Source: Anaerolineae bacterium
Lineage (GTDB): Bacteria; Chloroflexota; Anaerolineae; B4-G1; SLSP01
NCBI GenBank assembly: GCA_016931185.1
Contig: JAFGFI010000028.1
Span: 1 to 64,000 of the forward strand
Direction of reading: 5' to 3'
DNA: 64,000 nucleotides
Below are positions 26,076 to 35,605 of the stretch, one piece after another (positions within the stretch are counted from its first letter, which is position 1; each line of letters begins with the position of its first letter). A program made the position numbers and the translations under genes. Under the pieces are notes generated by a model. It was not told where the DNA came from. It did not search any database and saw only the letters and a program-made list of their open reading frames with translations.

Positions 26076-29014
26076 CTTTTGCCCCCTTGCAATTTATCTG
26101 TTACAGACTCACTGAGTTGTAATACAAGTGGCAGATATGTTTTTATGAAATGCGTTCCTTCGATCTTTATAATTACACCTCGACCGTCATCGCTTACATA
26201 AAGCCGCCCATATTTATCCGATATAACATCTTCAACACCGTAAAAACCATTGCAGATCGTAGTTGCACTGCCATTTGCATCAATTCGACTTAATTTGCCA
26301 TCACCACTTCCAGTTCCTTCCTCTGTCACATAGAGAGGGAAATCCTTATTAAGTGCAAACCGTATACCCTCGGGTGCAACTAAACCACTTGCTAAAAGGG
26401 AATGTTTCTTCGTTACAGGATCAATTGAAAGAACACTGTCATAGGTTGCTACTAGGGAACTACTCTCTAAGATCAATCCTGATGTTTCGTTCGTCACATA
26501 AAGTAAACCATTTGCTCCTATCTCTATTCCTGCATAACTCCAAGGTATGGTATTTGTCAGCACTGGGGTTATGAGGCCAGTTGGAAATACCGCGATAATC
26601 TGTGTCTGATGATCAAATGGATTTGATACAAACTGAGCCGTGGATTCTGTAACGTACAGTGTACCCTCAGGGGTCCAAACTATACCTTCCGGGGCATCTA
26701 AACCGGTCAATAAACTGGTTACATTTCCATCTGGAGTCAGTTTGAGCAATCGCCCATTTTCTACATCTTCAACGACATATAAATTCCCTGCATTATCGAA
26801 GGTTATTCCCTCTGGATTTTCTAAACCTTTAATTATAGGCGTGATGATATTCCCGGGGCCAACACGACTGACTTGCCCAATACTTTCCTCGGCAACATAT
26901 AAATTACCGGAAGAATCAAACGCTAATCCATCAGGAGAAAAGAGTCCCTGAACATACACAGTAGCCGTATATCCTGCAATGCATTGCACTGGAGGAAGAG
27001 CTATATGCATTTCATCAGCACCCAAGTCTACTTGTGTATCAAAAGGTCGTATATCTCCATCAATATCATAATTAACATAGGTTTTTGTACCTCTATTTAG
27101 GGCGGGTGAAGTTAGCTGAATATGAAAATCGGCGTTGATAGGATCTACAAAGTGTGGGGGAGCTTCAATTGTATGATGGTGGATCACTGCACCGTGTGTA
27201 TTACTGATCTCATTTCCATAAAACAGGGTATGATCTGCTACCCCCCCCCCACCTTCCTCACAGAAAATGCCGTAGCTATGACTGACAACGATGTTGTTGG
27301 TCATTGAGATCGAAGCATTTCGCGTTACATAAATACCTTCAGCCGCGCCTTCAACTAGCACATTTTCCGCAAAAGTATTGTGGATCAGAACCGCATAGGC
27401 ATGAAAGATCGTGTTAAATTCATCACCATATACATAAAGCCCTCCACCTTCTGTATACGCTTGATTATAGGCAATAATATTATTGGTAAGGGTTACAGGC
27501 ATCACTCTTTCTAGTCTCACGCCGCCGCCCCAACTATTGTAAATAGCGTTATTTGTAGCTCGATTGTAAAGAATGTAGTTACCATCAATACTAACAGGTT
27601 TGAATCTTACACTTAGGCCGCCACCATACCCTGTACCTCCATCGCTTGCCAGATTGTCGCGTATCACATTGTGGCGAATGACACTATTTGTACAATGGAG
27701 TAAGTTAATCCCACCCCCATAGCCAGGACGCGCGGCTCGTGTTGACGTATTACCCGAGACAAAATTGTCTTCTATATAAGCTTGCCCATGCTCTAGTTGG
27801 CATCCCCCCCCAAAACCTTGACCGAGGATTGCTGAAGTATTACTCATAATGTAGTTATTCTTAATTTCCCAAAAACCATAACGAGCATAAAGTCCTCCAC
27901 CATCGCCGTTTTCTAAAGCTATACTACCAATATTAGAAATAAGTTGATTTCCACTGACTAAAACATTCGAATTGCCGATTTGAATTGCCCCACCAAACCC
28001 ATGTCCGGACAAACTGGCAATATTATTTTTGAACGTGTTGCTGATAATGCTGGCTTTTCCATCATTCGATTGAACGACACTAATTCCACCACCGGCCCCA
28101 CTCCATGTTGGGCTGGGCGAAAGTGTACCTGCGATATTACTAATCACTTCGTTAGCAACAACTTGTGCTGTGCTGTGATGAAGCACTATACCGCCTCCAA
28201 AACCTTGTCCCCTGGAAGCACTTGCAATGTTATTTACAATTACGTTATCTCGAATTAGTACAGAGGTGAAATACAATGAGATTCCCCCTCCCCAACCAGA
28301 GATATAGTCTGTGCTGGAAATCGCAGCCATATTATTGGAAATTACATTGCCTTCAATGAGTCCGCCTGATACAGACCCTTCCAAGTGAATACCTCCGCCA
28401 TAACCTATACTATGAGTGGTTGCTACATTATGCGCAATAATGTTACCCAAAATGAAAGGTGTAACGTTGATTCCAAAAATACCGCCCCCACATCCTCCTG
28501 TTCTGGAAGCCGTACAATATTCTACATTAGTGCCATTTCCATTTATAACCACAAAGCCCTTGATTTCGGGCGAAATAGGATCAGGATTATTTAATCCTAT
28601 AAGTATAATAACAGGACCTTTGCCTTGCGCATCCAGAATGCTAGGATATACGTCAGCATCACATATCGTGAATGAGGTATTCCAACCTCCATATAACTTC
28701 ACGTTCTGTGTAATAAAAGCGACAGTGCCGATACCATCTGTGTAGACTCCTTGCGCTACATTTATGATGTCCCCACCACTTGCCTTATTTAACGCCCCCT
28801 GTACGCTGCAACATGGTTCGTGACTCACCATGCATGAGTTCTGATCATTTCCGTACGGGGAAACATACCATGTGTTCGGATCTGCATGAGATACAGACGC
28901 AGAAAGGCACAACCAGGAGAAAAAGAAGAAAACAGCCGTGGCCATTACAATGGACGATAAATATAATAATATCTTTCCAATGCCCCTAACATCAAGAAAT
29001 TCTCGATAATTCAT
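26072..29014 (-). CDS. Secreted right-handed beta-helix plus NHL/SMP-30-like beta-propeller protein
   Basis: About 980 residues from ATG 29014, which lies just past the stop of the upstream GNAT gene; the longer reading from 29065 overlaps that gene. A signal peptide (IVMATAVFFFFSWLCLSAS) leads to a parallel beta-helix (about 60-640) with many NNxA...GxGxGGGI/GGGL rungs (PbH1 repeats). A six-bladed-propeller-like region follows (about 660-960), with repeated LxxPEGIxxxxxGxLYVTE units. The tail contains KTYLPLVLQ followed by a short charged end. Beta-helices bind or cleave polysaccharides, and the propeller resembles lactonase/SMP-30 folds, so a polymer lyase, epimerase or adhesin is plausible. 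The coding strand carries G runs of 10 (27241-27250) and 8 (27804-27811). Confidence 0.75.
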   Translation of the reverse strand: MNYREFLDVRGIGKILLYLSSIVMATAVFFFFSWLCLSASVSHADPNTWYVSPYGNDQNSCMVSHEPCCSVQGALNKASGGDIINVAQGVYTDGIGTVAFITQNVKLYGGWNTSFTICDADVYPSILDAQGKGPVIILIGLNNPDPISPEIKGFVVINGNGTNVEYCTASRTGGCGGGIFGINVTPFILGNIIAHNVATTHSIGYGGGIHLEGSVSGGLIEGNVISNNMAAISSTDYISGWGGGISLYFTSVLIRDNVIVNNIASASRGQGFGGGIVLHHSTAQVVANEVISNIAGTLSPSPTWSGAGGGISVVQSNDGKASIISNTFKNNIASLSGHGFGGAIQIGNSNVLVSGNQLISNIGSIALENGDGGGLYARYGFWEIKNNYIMSNTSAILGQGFGGGCQLEHGQAYIEDNFVSGNTSTRAARPGYGGGINLLHCTNSVIRHNVIRDNLASDGGTGYGGGLSVRFKPVSIDGNYILYNRATNNAIYNSWGGGVRLERVMPVTLTNNIIAYNQAYTEGGGLYVYGDEFNTIFHAYAVLIHNTFAENVLVEGAAEGIYVTRNASISMTNNIVVSHSYGIFCEEGGGGVADHTLFYGNEISNTHGAVIHHHTIEAPPHFVDPINADFHIQLTSPALNRGTKTYVNYDIDGDIRPFDTQVDLGADEMHIALPPVQCIAGYTATVYVQGLFSPDGLAFDSSGNLYVAEESIGQVSRVGPGNIITPIIKGLENPEGITFDNAGNLYVVEDVENGRLLKLTPDGNVTSLLTGLDAPEGIVWTPEGTLYVTESTAQFVSNPFDHQTQIIAVFPTGLITPVLTNTIPWSYAGIEIGANGLLYVTNETSGLILESSSLVATYDSVLSIDPVTKKHSLLASGLVAPEGIRFALNKDFPLYVTEEGTGSGDGKLSRIDANGSATTICNGFYGVEDVISDKYGRLYVSDDGRGVIIKIEGTHFIKTYLPLVLQLSESVTDKLQGGKR

Positions 29015-29034
29015 AGTTAACTTTGCCCTATATT

Positions 29035-29628
29035 TCACAATTTGATGACATACTCGTTCATCCATCTACCTTCGGGTGTCATAAAGGAACGAGCTATATC
29101 AAAGCCCAAGTTTTGATAGAAAGTATTCACATGCTCATTTTTATCTCTATCTGTTGTAAGATTAACCTTTTGAATATTAAATTGTTGAACTCCTTTGAGA
29201 AATTCTTGCACTAACTCCCTTCCAATCCCCTTTCTTTGATATTCATTGTGTACCGCGATGGACATCAACGTAGCATTCCCCGGTTTAACTGAAGCTTGGG
29301 GAGGACTTAGAGCTCTCCATACAATGCGTGAAAAAACCGTGGGATGATGTGCAATGATTTCTAATAGGGTGACAGAAACATGGAACCATTGGCTCCTAAA
29401 AAATTTTTCATAGAACCCAGAAGATTGTAGCGAACCACATACAAAACCGACAATTTCATCTTTGTCATTTACATATATATAACCGACTCCTTCAGGTGAA
29501 GAGACCATATAGGTGTATAATAACTTCAAGAATCTTGGTCCAAGAAATGTCAAGAAGAAACCAGGAAAACTAGAGAGATGGATCATGACAACTTGATCTA
29601 TATCTGAAACTTGCATCTTTCTTAACAT
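29035..29628 (-). CDS. GNAT-family N-acetyltransferase
   Basis: About 197 residues from ATG 29628 (GGAGG 12 bases upstream); the longer reading overlaps the glycosyltransferase. The acetyl-CoA-binding motif A is LMSIAVHNEYQRKGIGREL, followed by VNLTTDRDKNEHVNTFYQNLGF, typical of RimI-like GNATs. It would transfer an acetyl group from acetyl-CoA to an amine, here probably an amino sugar made by the locus aminotransferase (inference from position). It lies 37 bases downstream of the GT4 gene. Confidence 0.85.
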   Translation of the reverse strand: MLRKMQVSDIDQVVMIHLSSFPGFFLTFLGPRFLKLLYTYMVSSPEGVGYIYVNDKDEIVGFVCGSLQSSGFYEKFFRSQWFHVSVTLLEIIAHHPTVFSRIVWRALSPPQASVKPGNATLMSIAVHNEYQRKGIGRELVQEFLKGVQQFNIQKVNLTTDRDKNEHVNTFYQNLGFDIARSFMTPEGRWMNEYVIKL

Positions 29629-29665
29629 ACGGCAAGGTGTCCTCCAAGCACGTAAATCAGTCTGG

Positions 29666-30820
29666 CTAACAGGCCAAGAACATCTGATAGATATTGTGAA
29701 TGCGTTCAAAATAATCTCTTTCGTCAAAGTGATCCAGTGCATAATCCCGCGCCGCTTGCCCAAGGCCGTATGCTAAACCAGCATCTTTCAATAAGGTCAA
29801 TATACTTTCTGCCAAAGCTGAAGCATCGCGTGGCGGAACAAGTAATCCGGTTTGGTTGTGAACAATTACCTCTCGACAACCACGTACACTTGTGGCGACA
29901 ATAGGTTTACCCATTGTTGAAGCTTCCATTAGCACACGTGGTACCCCTTCACGTCCATGTGAGGGTAGCACAAAGACGTCTACAGCCGCCAAAAGCTCAG
30001 GCATATCTGAACGCATGCCAAGAAACGAAATAACCTTATCTAAACCATCAGTTTGCAAATCGGACATCGAAATCGCACCCTCGCGACTAGGTTGGCTAGC
30101 GCCCATAGCCCAGAAATGCACGTTTTCATCCCGCTGCCGGATTAACCTGGCAGCTTCGAAAAATTCCAAATACCCCTTTTCTACGATTAACCGTCCAGCC
30201 ATCGCTACAACTTTTTGACCATCGGTTACACCTAATTCCTGACGCTTAGCCTGTCGCTGTTTAATTAAGATATTCTCTGGGTCAAACATCTGCAGGTTAA
30301 TCCCATTACCTAAATAGCCAACCTTATCTGGCTTACAGATACCCTCTCGGATGGCGGTTTCTACATCCTCCCGGCCTTGAGAAAGCGTATAGTCCCCTAA
30401 TCGCATACCCATTTTCTCCATCTGCTTCCAGAAAGTTTGTTTCATTGGGGACATATCTTCATAAAAGAAAAATCCATGTAATGTGTGAATCACGATCGGT
30501 ACACCAGCCAAACGTGCTGCCAGTCGCCCCAACAAACCCGGCTTCAGGCTGTGCGTGTGTACAATATCAAATCGGTTATCCCGGAAATAGCTAAACAAAG
30601 CAAACAACGTTCGCAGATCATGCAACGGTGAGATTCTGGAGGTAATTTCGATCAGTTTGACAGGTATTCCCTCTTCCGTAATTCCATCCTCAGTGATCAA
30701 AGCCCCAGGACTGCATATCGCGGACACGTCATATCCACCCCTTTTAAGGTAAAGTAGTTGATTACGCAGATGAATTTTGACGCCAATATCCACATTAATG
30801 ACATGCACAACTTTAGCCAT
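29666..30820 (-). CDS. GT4-family glycosyltransferase
   Basis: A 384-residue GT-B enzyme. The N-terminal Rossmann half has VVHVINVDIGVKIHLRNQ and FDIVHTHSLKPGLLGRLAA. The C-terminal half has VVAMAGRLIVEKGYLEF and DVFVLPSHGREGVPRVLMEA with the donor-binding E-x7-E region. AGGAG lies upstream of ATG 30820. It adds a sugar from a nucleotide donor to the lipid-linked repeat unit on the cytoplasmic side. It is the only clear GT-B enzyme in the locus, so either the repeat unit is small or further transferases lie elsewhere. Confidence 0.93.
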   Translation of the reverse strand: MAKVVHVINVDIGVKIHLRNQLLYLKRGGYDVSAICSPGALITEDGITEEGIPVKLIEITSRISPLHDLRTLFALFSYFRDNRFDIVHTHSLKPGLLGRLAARLAGVPIVIHTLHGFFFYEDMSPMKQTFWKQMEKMGMRLGDYTLSQGREDVETAIREGICKPDKVGYLGNGINLQMFDPENILIKQRQAKRQELGVTDGQKVVAMAGRLIVEKGYLEFFEAARLIRQRDENVHFWAMGASQPSREGAISMSDLQTDGLDKVISFLGMRSDMPELLAAVDVFVLPSHGREGVPRVLMEASTMGKPIVATSVRGCREVIVHNQTGLLVPPRDASALAESILTLLKDAGLAYGLGQAARDYALDHFDERDYFERIHNIYQMFLAC

Positions 30821-30892
30821 ATTTACTCCTACGTTTTTGATCCACTAAGACCAATATCTCATTATTCCCCATTTTTCATCTTTTGTTTGACA

Positions 30893-31969
30893 TTACTTAT
30901 TCAATACTGGAAGATAACTGTAATAATACCGATTAAGACAGCCCTGAGAAACGACAGGCCATAACTCGGGTGCATCTTTGAGTTCCACATCATAAGTATC
31001 ATGAGACCAGAGATAATACACGAAAGGTTGGTTCAGTGTGCATAAATGATCACGTACAGTTTCTAACTCCTCGACTGTAGGCAAGCGCAGCGGGTAAATA
31101 TAATTCGCGTAAGCATAAACTTGGATTTGAAACACGATTTGTGAGTTGGGCATCAGTCGGCGTTGGGCATTCAGGTCCGCATCTATCCAATTGAGAATAG
31201 CCTCAAGACACTGTTCTGACGTCCAATCGCTGCGGAAACGATGATAAAAGGTTCCACAGTAATCACAAATACCATCCGCCAACACTATATCCTGACTTTT
31301 CCAAACATCTACGCCTTGGATATCCGACCAAACTGGCACACCATTGGTATGAGCCTTCAACAATTGGTAAAGTTCTTGATGTTGTTCTACTGTCCAATGG
31401 CATACATTGGTTGTATCAAAAGGCTCGTGCAATGCATATATCGCAAAAAGCGCAGGATGAGCAGAAATACCCTGCAAAGTTAACACCGTTGTCGGTGGAA
31501 ATACCCACGTATTTCCATCCCATTCCCAGGGACGTCTGGAACAGGTTGTATCTGAATTCATAATCACAACCGCCCGGTATCCATAATCCTGTACCTGATT
31601 CAACAAACCATTGACCAAATCTGCCCCATACGTATCAGGAACACCGACAACCAATATGCTCCCTCTCAAATTATCGGCTACGGTCTGAAAATCTCCCCGC
31701 CATACCTGACGAATGCCATACCACGATCTGGGTAACGGATGTATCGTTGCAGGATCAGATCCATCATAATCCCCCCCAGTCTGTTTCTGTTGATCGTGAG
31801 AAGCAAGAGAGTCTATTCTCACACTCCACCCATTGGGTTGAAGTAAATTCAATACACACGCAACAAAGATAGAGAGAAAAGCTCTTCTCAATACCAGCAA
31901 TCTCACTCGATTTATCTTTCTTCTACGCAAGTATGTAAAACCAATTTTCATCCAAGTCACAGGAATCAT
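30893..31969 (-). CDS. Secreted TIM-barrel-like protein, glycoside-hydrolase-like (paralogue of 31977-33143)
   Basis: About 358 residues from ATG 31969 (AGGAG 11 bases upstream). An N-terminal basic stretch and hydrophobic helix (LSIFVACVLNLL) act as signal or anchor. The body shares ordered motifs with the neighbour: GYRAVVIMNSD, ...ALFAIYALHEPFDTTN, VPVWSDIQGVD, DGICDYCGTFYHRFR and YYLWSHDTYD. The HEP motif after an alternating beta/alpha pattern resembles the acid/base region of GH5-like or DUF4434 barrels. It ends in YYYSYLPVLNK, possibly a variant of the YLP tail. Probably an extracellular polysaccharide-processing enzyme; the family is not identified with confidence. Confidence 0.6.
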   Translation of the reverse strand: MIPVTWMKIGFTYLRRRKINRVRLLVLRRAFLSIFVACVLNLLQPNGWSVRIDSLASHDQQKQTGGDYDGSDPATIHPLPRSWYGIRQVWRGDFQTVADNLRGSILVVGVPDTYGADLVNGLLNQVQDYGYRAVVIMNSDTTCSRRPWEWDGNTWVFPPTTVLTLQGISAHPALFAIYALHEPFDTTNVCHWTVEQHQELYQLLKAHTNGVPVWSDIQGVDVWKSQDIVLADGICDYCGTFYHRFRSDWTSEQCLEAILNWIDADLNAQRRLMPNSQIVFQIQVYAYANYIYPLRLPTVEELETVRDHLCTLNQPFVYYLWSHDTYDVELKDAPELWPVVSQGCLNRYYYSYLPVLNK

Positions 31970-31976
31970 TGATAGG

Positions 31977-33143
31977 TCACTCCTGTTTTTCCAATGCGAT
32001 GTATGTCTTGTAAATGTGATATATAGCCTGACGTTGTGGCTCCATATCAGAATCACTCAACACTTGATCGTAACTGTTGTGATACCAGGGATACCATATA
32101 AATCCATCTACTTGCTCTTGGTTGGCAATGACGTAAAGTTTTTCCATTTCCTGAGGTAAGGGCATACGTAGTTGCCGTTTGTGTTTGTCCATCGCATATC
32201 CTTGCCCAAGAAACCACAGTTGCACCTCAGGGGCACGTTCATTAACAAGAGCACGGTTCGTGCGCAGTGTTTGCTGTACCAAGTCCTGCTCGAAAACTGG
32301 TACCCCATTCATGTAACGAAAAGGGTAATACCAAATGATGCAGATATCACAAATACCATTACTGAAGTTTCGATTAGGGAACAGCGGATTGTTTTCAAAC
32401 CAGGCCATATCACCCATATAATGAACAATCCTCAGGTCGGGCGCAAACGCTTTTACACCAGCATAAAATGTTCGTAATTGATCGCAATTAAACTGTTCCA
32501 ATGGTTCATGAAGTCCTAAATAGGCAAACAATGCCGGATGATGCTGAACGATGCTTACAAAACCCTGGATTGCTTGAAAATTGAAATTTTGTCCATCCCA
32601 TTCAACAGAAGGCCACAATCGTGCAATAACATACAGATTAGCACGTTCCGCCTCGTCCAGAAAGACCAACCAATTCTCTGCTTCTTTTTCTCCTATCCAC
32701 TGACTAGAAAAATTCTGTATAATAATGTTGATCCCTAACCCTTGAAAATATTCTAACCGCTCACGTATCGCCAAACGATCAGTTTCAGTCCACCTGTTTT
32801 TGGGGTAAGCATAAGCCAAACCGTAATAGTCGAATACAGATACTGTTGATGAAGCTCCTGCCCGCACAGTTGGCACAGATTGAAGGCTAGGAGCAACAAA
32901 CACGGTTGCCGGCAAGGGTTCTGCCATGGGTAGAGTGGGATGAGGAATAGAAACTGATATCGCTGTTGGTGTTTGCAGAATTGGAGATCTTGAAGTGTTG
33001 ATGGTCGCTTCGTTAGTAATGGATTGAGCATTGAATGTAGATTCTGGTGTGGGGGTACATCTTAAAGATAATAGCACACACAAGAGTAGACATCCTAAAA
33101 CGCACAATTCGATCATATTATGTGGGTATAGACAGCTTTTCAT
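31977..33143 (-). CDS. Secreted TIM-barrel-like protein, glycoside-hydrolase-like
   Basis: A 388-residue protein with a hydrophobic export signal (VLGCLLLCVLLSLRC) whose Cys could be a lipidation site, although Arg at -1 is not canonical. A Ser/Thr/Pro-rich spacer follows (about 30-100), then the same barrel-like body as its neighbour: GINIIIQNFSSQW, ALFAYLGLHEPLEQFN, NGICDICIIWYYPFR and FIWYPWYHNSYDQ. Seven bases separate it from the paralogue start. The pair probably arose by tandem duplication. Role in trimming or modifying the exported polymer is inferred. Confidence 0.6.
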   Translation of the reverse strand: MKSCLYPHNMIELCVLGCLLLCVLLSLRCTPTPESTFNAQSITNEATINTSRSPILQTPTAISVSIPHPTLPMAEPLPATVFVAPSLQSVPTVRAGASSTVSVFDYYGLAYAYPKNRWTETDRLAIRERLEYFQGLGINIIIQNFSSQWIGEKEAENWLVFLDEAERANLYVIARLWPSVEWDGQNFNFQAIQGFVSIVQHHPALFAYLGLHEPLEQFNCDQLRTFYAGVKAFAPDLRIVHYMGDMAWFENNPLFPNRNFSNGICDICIIWYYPFRYMNGVPVFEQDLVQQTLRTNRALVNERAPEVQLWFLGQGYAMDKHKRQLRMPLPQEMEKLYVIANQEQVDGFIWYPWYHNSYDQVLSDSDMEPQRQAIYHIYKTYIALEKQE

Positions 33144-33261
33144 ACTTACATCTCATTTAGGGGACGAAACATTAGCCCCTGTTTTTTATGATTGTTACTA
33201 TCACGATCATAAGCCTATATCTTTAAACGGTTGCAACCTCAATCCAAGAGTTAACTCAAGT

Positions 33262-34272
33262 TCAGGTTAAGCGTTTTAACAAATCACGGCGCTTTAAATC
33301 CAACCACCAATAAGGATGTTCCAACACCTCAGCCTCCAATAGTTCTATACACATCTGCAAATCCTGTTGCAGGTCAGAAGGCTTAAAACCAGATGTCGCT
33401 AACTCGAATGGCTTAAGAGTCAACGTGCGAATACATGCCTCAATTTGTGTAGGAAACACGATAAGTACACGAGCATTCATCCGTTTTGCCAACCGCAATC
33501 CTCCTGTCTGTAAATGGACGGTGCGAGTCAAAAAACTAACAGAAGCTACAGAAGACACAGATAATTGTTGAGTCTGATATTCGGAGAGTAAATAATCCGG
33601 AGTAATGTAGAGACACTCCTTGTTTTTAAAGACATCCAACATTTTTAGCTGTATACCTTCTTGTGGGTCAATCACAGAGAAGCGGCTACCAATCCTATAT
33701 AGATAAGACAAATATAAGCGGTGAATAAATGCATCTGTAGGCGGGACTTGGCGTACATGAGAGATGGCATGCACCGGATATCCATGTGCTTGCAATATAG
33801 CCGCCACAATTAAAGGATTGATACCAAAATGATAACTCCAAATCAAAACAGGATACCCCTTATCCAAGTAATCATCTAGATAGGTCAAACCTTGTATATA
33901 TGCAAGATTTGTGATTTCTGACCAAGACAGCACGGAGAGACTGTTGAAGATGAGTGAATTCCATACGGATAAAGACAGGAGTTGGTGTACAGCTATTGAT
34001 CGCATGTCCGATTTTGTGAATAACGCACTGTAATTTTCTTGGATTGTTTGGGCGGAACGGACGCCGGTCATTTGGAGAAACCGCGCTAAATACATACTGA
34101 TCTTGTTGATGAACTGAACTCGCCACGATACAGGTATTACTCGCATACCACTATAGAATAGTAGCGCGAGGCTATATGTGACTGTGTCTATGGTCCCAGA
34201 ACGCCGGTGACATCCTTTGGGGCGAGTGGAAAAGCCCTCCCATATTGTTTGATTTTGTTCTGTTGATGTCAT
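33262..34272 (-). CDS. LpxL/HtrB-like acyltransferase, copy 1
   Basis: A 336-residue member of the lysophospholipid/lipid A acyltransferase superfamily. PVLIWSYHFGINPL corresponds to the catalytic His block (HxG...), CLYITPDYLLSE to the substrate-binding block, and HPYWWLDLKRRDL to the C-terminal block. The usual HxxxxD/E Asp is replaced by Asn/Pro (HFGINP), which may alter activity. It overlaps the polymerase gene by 4 bases (ATGA). Such enzymes move an acyl chain from ACP or CoA to a sugar or glycerolipid on the cytoplasmic face. A carrier protein and AMP ligase in the locus could supply the donor (inference). Confidence 0.72.
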   Translation of the reverse strand: MTSTEQNQTIWEGFSTRPKGCHRRSGTIDTVTYSLALLFYSGMRVIPVSWRVQFINKISMYLARFLQMTGVRSAQTIQENYSALFTKSDMRSIAVHQLLSLSVWNSLIFNSLSVLSWSEITNLAYIQGLTYLDDYLDKGYPVLIWSYHFGINPLIVAAILQAHGYPVHAISHVRQVPPTDAFIHRLYLSYLYRIGSRFSVIDPQEGIQLKMLDVFKNKECLYITPDYLLSEYQTQQLSVSSVASVSFLTRTVHLQTGGLRLAKRMNARVLIVFPTQIEACIRTLTLKPFELATSGFKPSDLQQDLQMCIELLEAEVLEHPYWWLDLKRRDLLKRLT

Positions 34273-35600
34273 ATAAATTCTCTCTCAGTTTTTAGTTGAT
34301 GGTATAACTGGGGCTGAGATGCAGGACTTAAGGCAAAGAGAAACGCCAATAACATCCACAATTGACGAAAATGCGATACCTCATGCACAAATGCATTTAG
34401 CACACATGCTAAAAATCCCGCTCCCAAGGCAAGCATTTGCTGGCGCTGATACGCTGTATGGCTTTTACGGATTCCCTCCAGAGGCGTTAGCAGCCCTATG
34501 CTCACGATACTCATCCATCCAATAAAACCTATCGGACCACGCTCGAAGAAAAAAGCGACATAATCGTTATGCAAGCTAACCTGAAACTGACCGAAGCTGT
34601 TAGGCCCCGTTCCCAAGGGATAGTGTATATAAACTGGCCATGCATTCTTAATGGTCGAAATACGGCTTGAGAACGAAACCGCCAATCGCCCAATGTTAAG
34701 TGCCAATAACCTCGCTTTGCTATCTGCTATATCAGATATCCATGCCGGCCAAAGGGTATATAATAATAAGAGCATAATAAGTAAACTTATTCCTGCACTG
34801 ATTGCTATACCACCTATTAGACCCATTCGCTGATTGTACATAAGAGCCGCAACTATCAACACAATTATTGCGCTGGCAAAAGTTGACACTAATCCGCCCA
34901 TTGACCCTGTGCTAAAAATGCCAACCAGCATCCACGTGCCCAGTCCTAATCGTAGCCAAATAGGCCAGGAGGTTGCCCATAATACAAACAAACCGACAAA
35001 AATATATACTGCTGCGGCATTGGGGTTAATATAGCTCCCTACCCCTCTGGTGAATCCGCTGGCAGAAATCACTCGTTCACGGCTCGGGTCTGCGTAGAAA
35101 AACGAGGTATAAAACATCCGTGGCCCAATTCGTAGCATCCCCATAAACGTTGCTGTGGCTTCTGCAACCGCAAATATACTCCAGATCTTCATCAAACGAT
35201 CAATATCAGCCATAGAAAATGTTTTTAACAAGTTTGTCAAAATGATGAACCATACGAAAAGATAGATTTCTTGAGCGATAGCAATAAGGCTATCAAGATA
35301 TGTAAAACCAACTAATGTTGCAAATAAGCCAGAAAGCAGGATCAGCCATCCTGGCACAATTAAAGGAAAGAGTAAGTACTGATGCGTAAGCCATACTTTC
35401 GTGATACCATAGGCTATCAAGATCACCACCACCCCATCAACGATTTTTAAATTGAATGGAAGTATCATCCTATCTATTGGCAGCAGGCCTAGCACCAACG
35501 CACAGAGCCAGAAGGCTATCTGGTCCCGTTCTATAACATCTTTGACTTTATTGTATAAAGGTGTAGGATTTAAAATCTTTTTCTCCACTAAATGCTCCAA
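34269..35600 (-). CDS. Wzy/O-antigen-ligase-type polysaccharide polymerase
   Basis: A 443-residue protein with about 11-12 hydrophobic helices and a large outer loop typical of the Wzy_C family, including GTGPNSFGQFQVSLHNDYVA in which the LHNDY segment is the conserved part. It joins repeat units (polymerase) or transfers the polymer to an acceptor (ligase). Paired with the flippase at 37319 and the co-polymerase at 39896 it completes a Wzx/Wzy system. It starts 5 bases after the phosphodiesterase stop. Confidence 0.87.
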   Translation of the reverse strand: MEHLVEKKILNPTPLYNKVKDVIERDQIAFWLCALVLGLLPIDRMILPFNLKIVDGVVVILIAYGITKVWLTHQYLLFPLIVPGWLILLSGLFATLVGFTYLDSLIAIAQEIYLFVWFIILTNLLKTFSMADIDRLMKIWSIFAVAEATATFMGMLRIGPRMFYTSFFYADPSRERVISASGFTRGVGSYINPNAAAVYIFVGLFVLWATSWPIWLRLGLGTWMLVGIFSTGSMGGLVSTFASAIIVLIVAALMYNQRMGLIGGIAISAGISLLIMLLLLYTLWPAWISDIADSKARLLALNIGRLAVSFSSRISTIKNAWPVYIHYPLGTGPNSFGQFQVSLHNDYVAFFFERGPIGFIGWMSIVSIGLLTPLEGIRKSHTAYQRQQMLALGAGFLACVLNAFVHEVSHFRQLWMLLAFLFALSPASQPQLYHQLKTEREFI

Positions 35601-35605
35601 CTCTT

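Noticed and set aside
26353..28989. Possible CRISPR or tandem DNA repeats in the beta-helix gene
   Set aside because: The recurrence is at protein level (PbH1 rungs) with irregular spacing and no identical DNA repeats.
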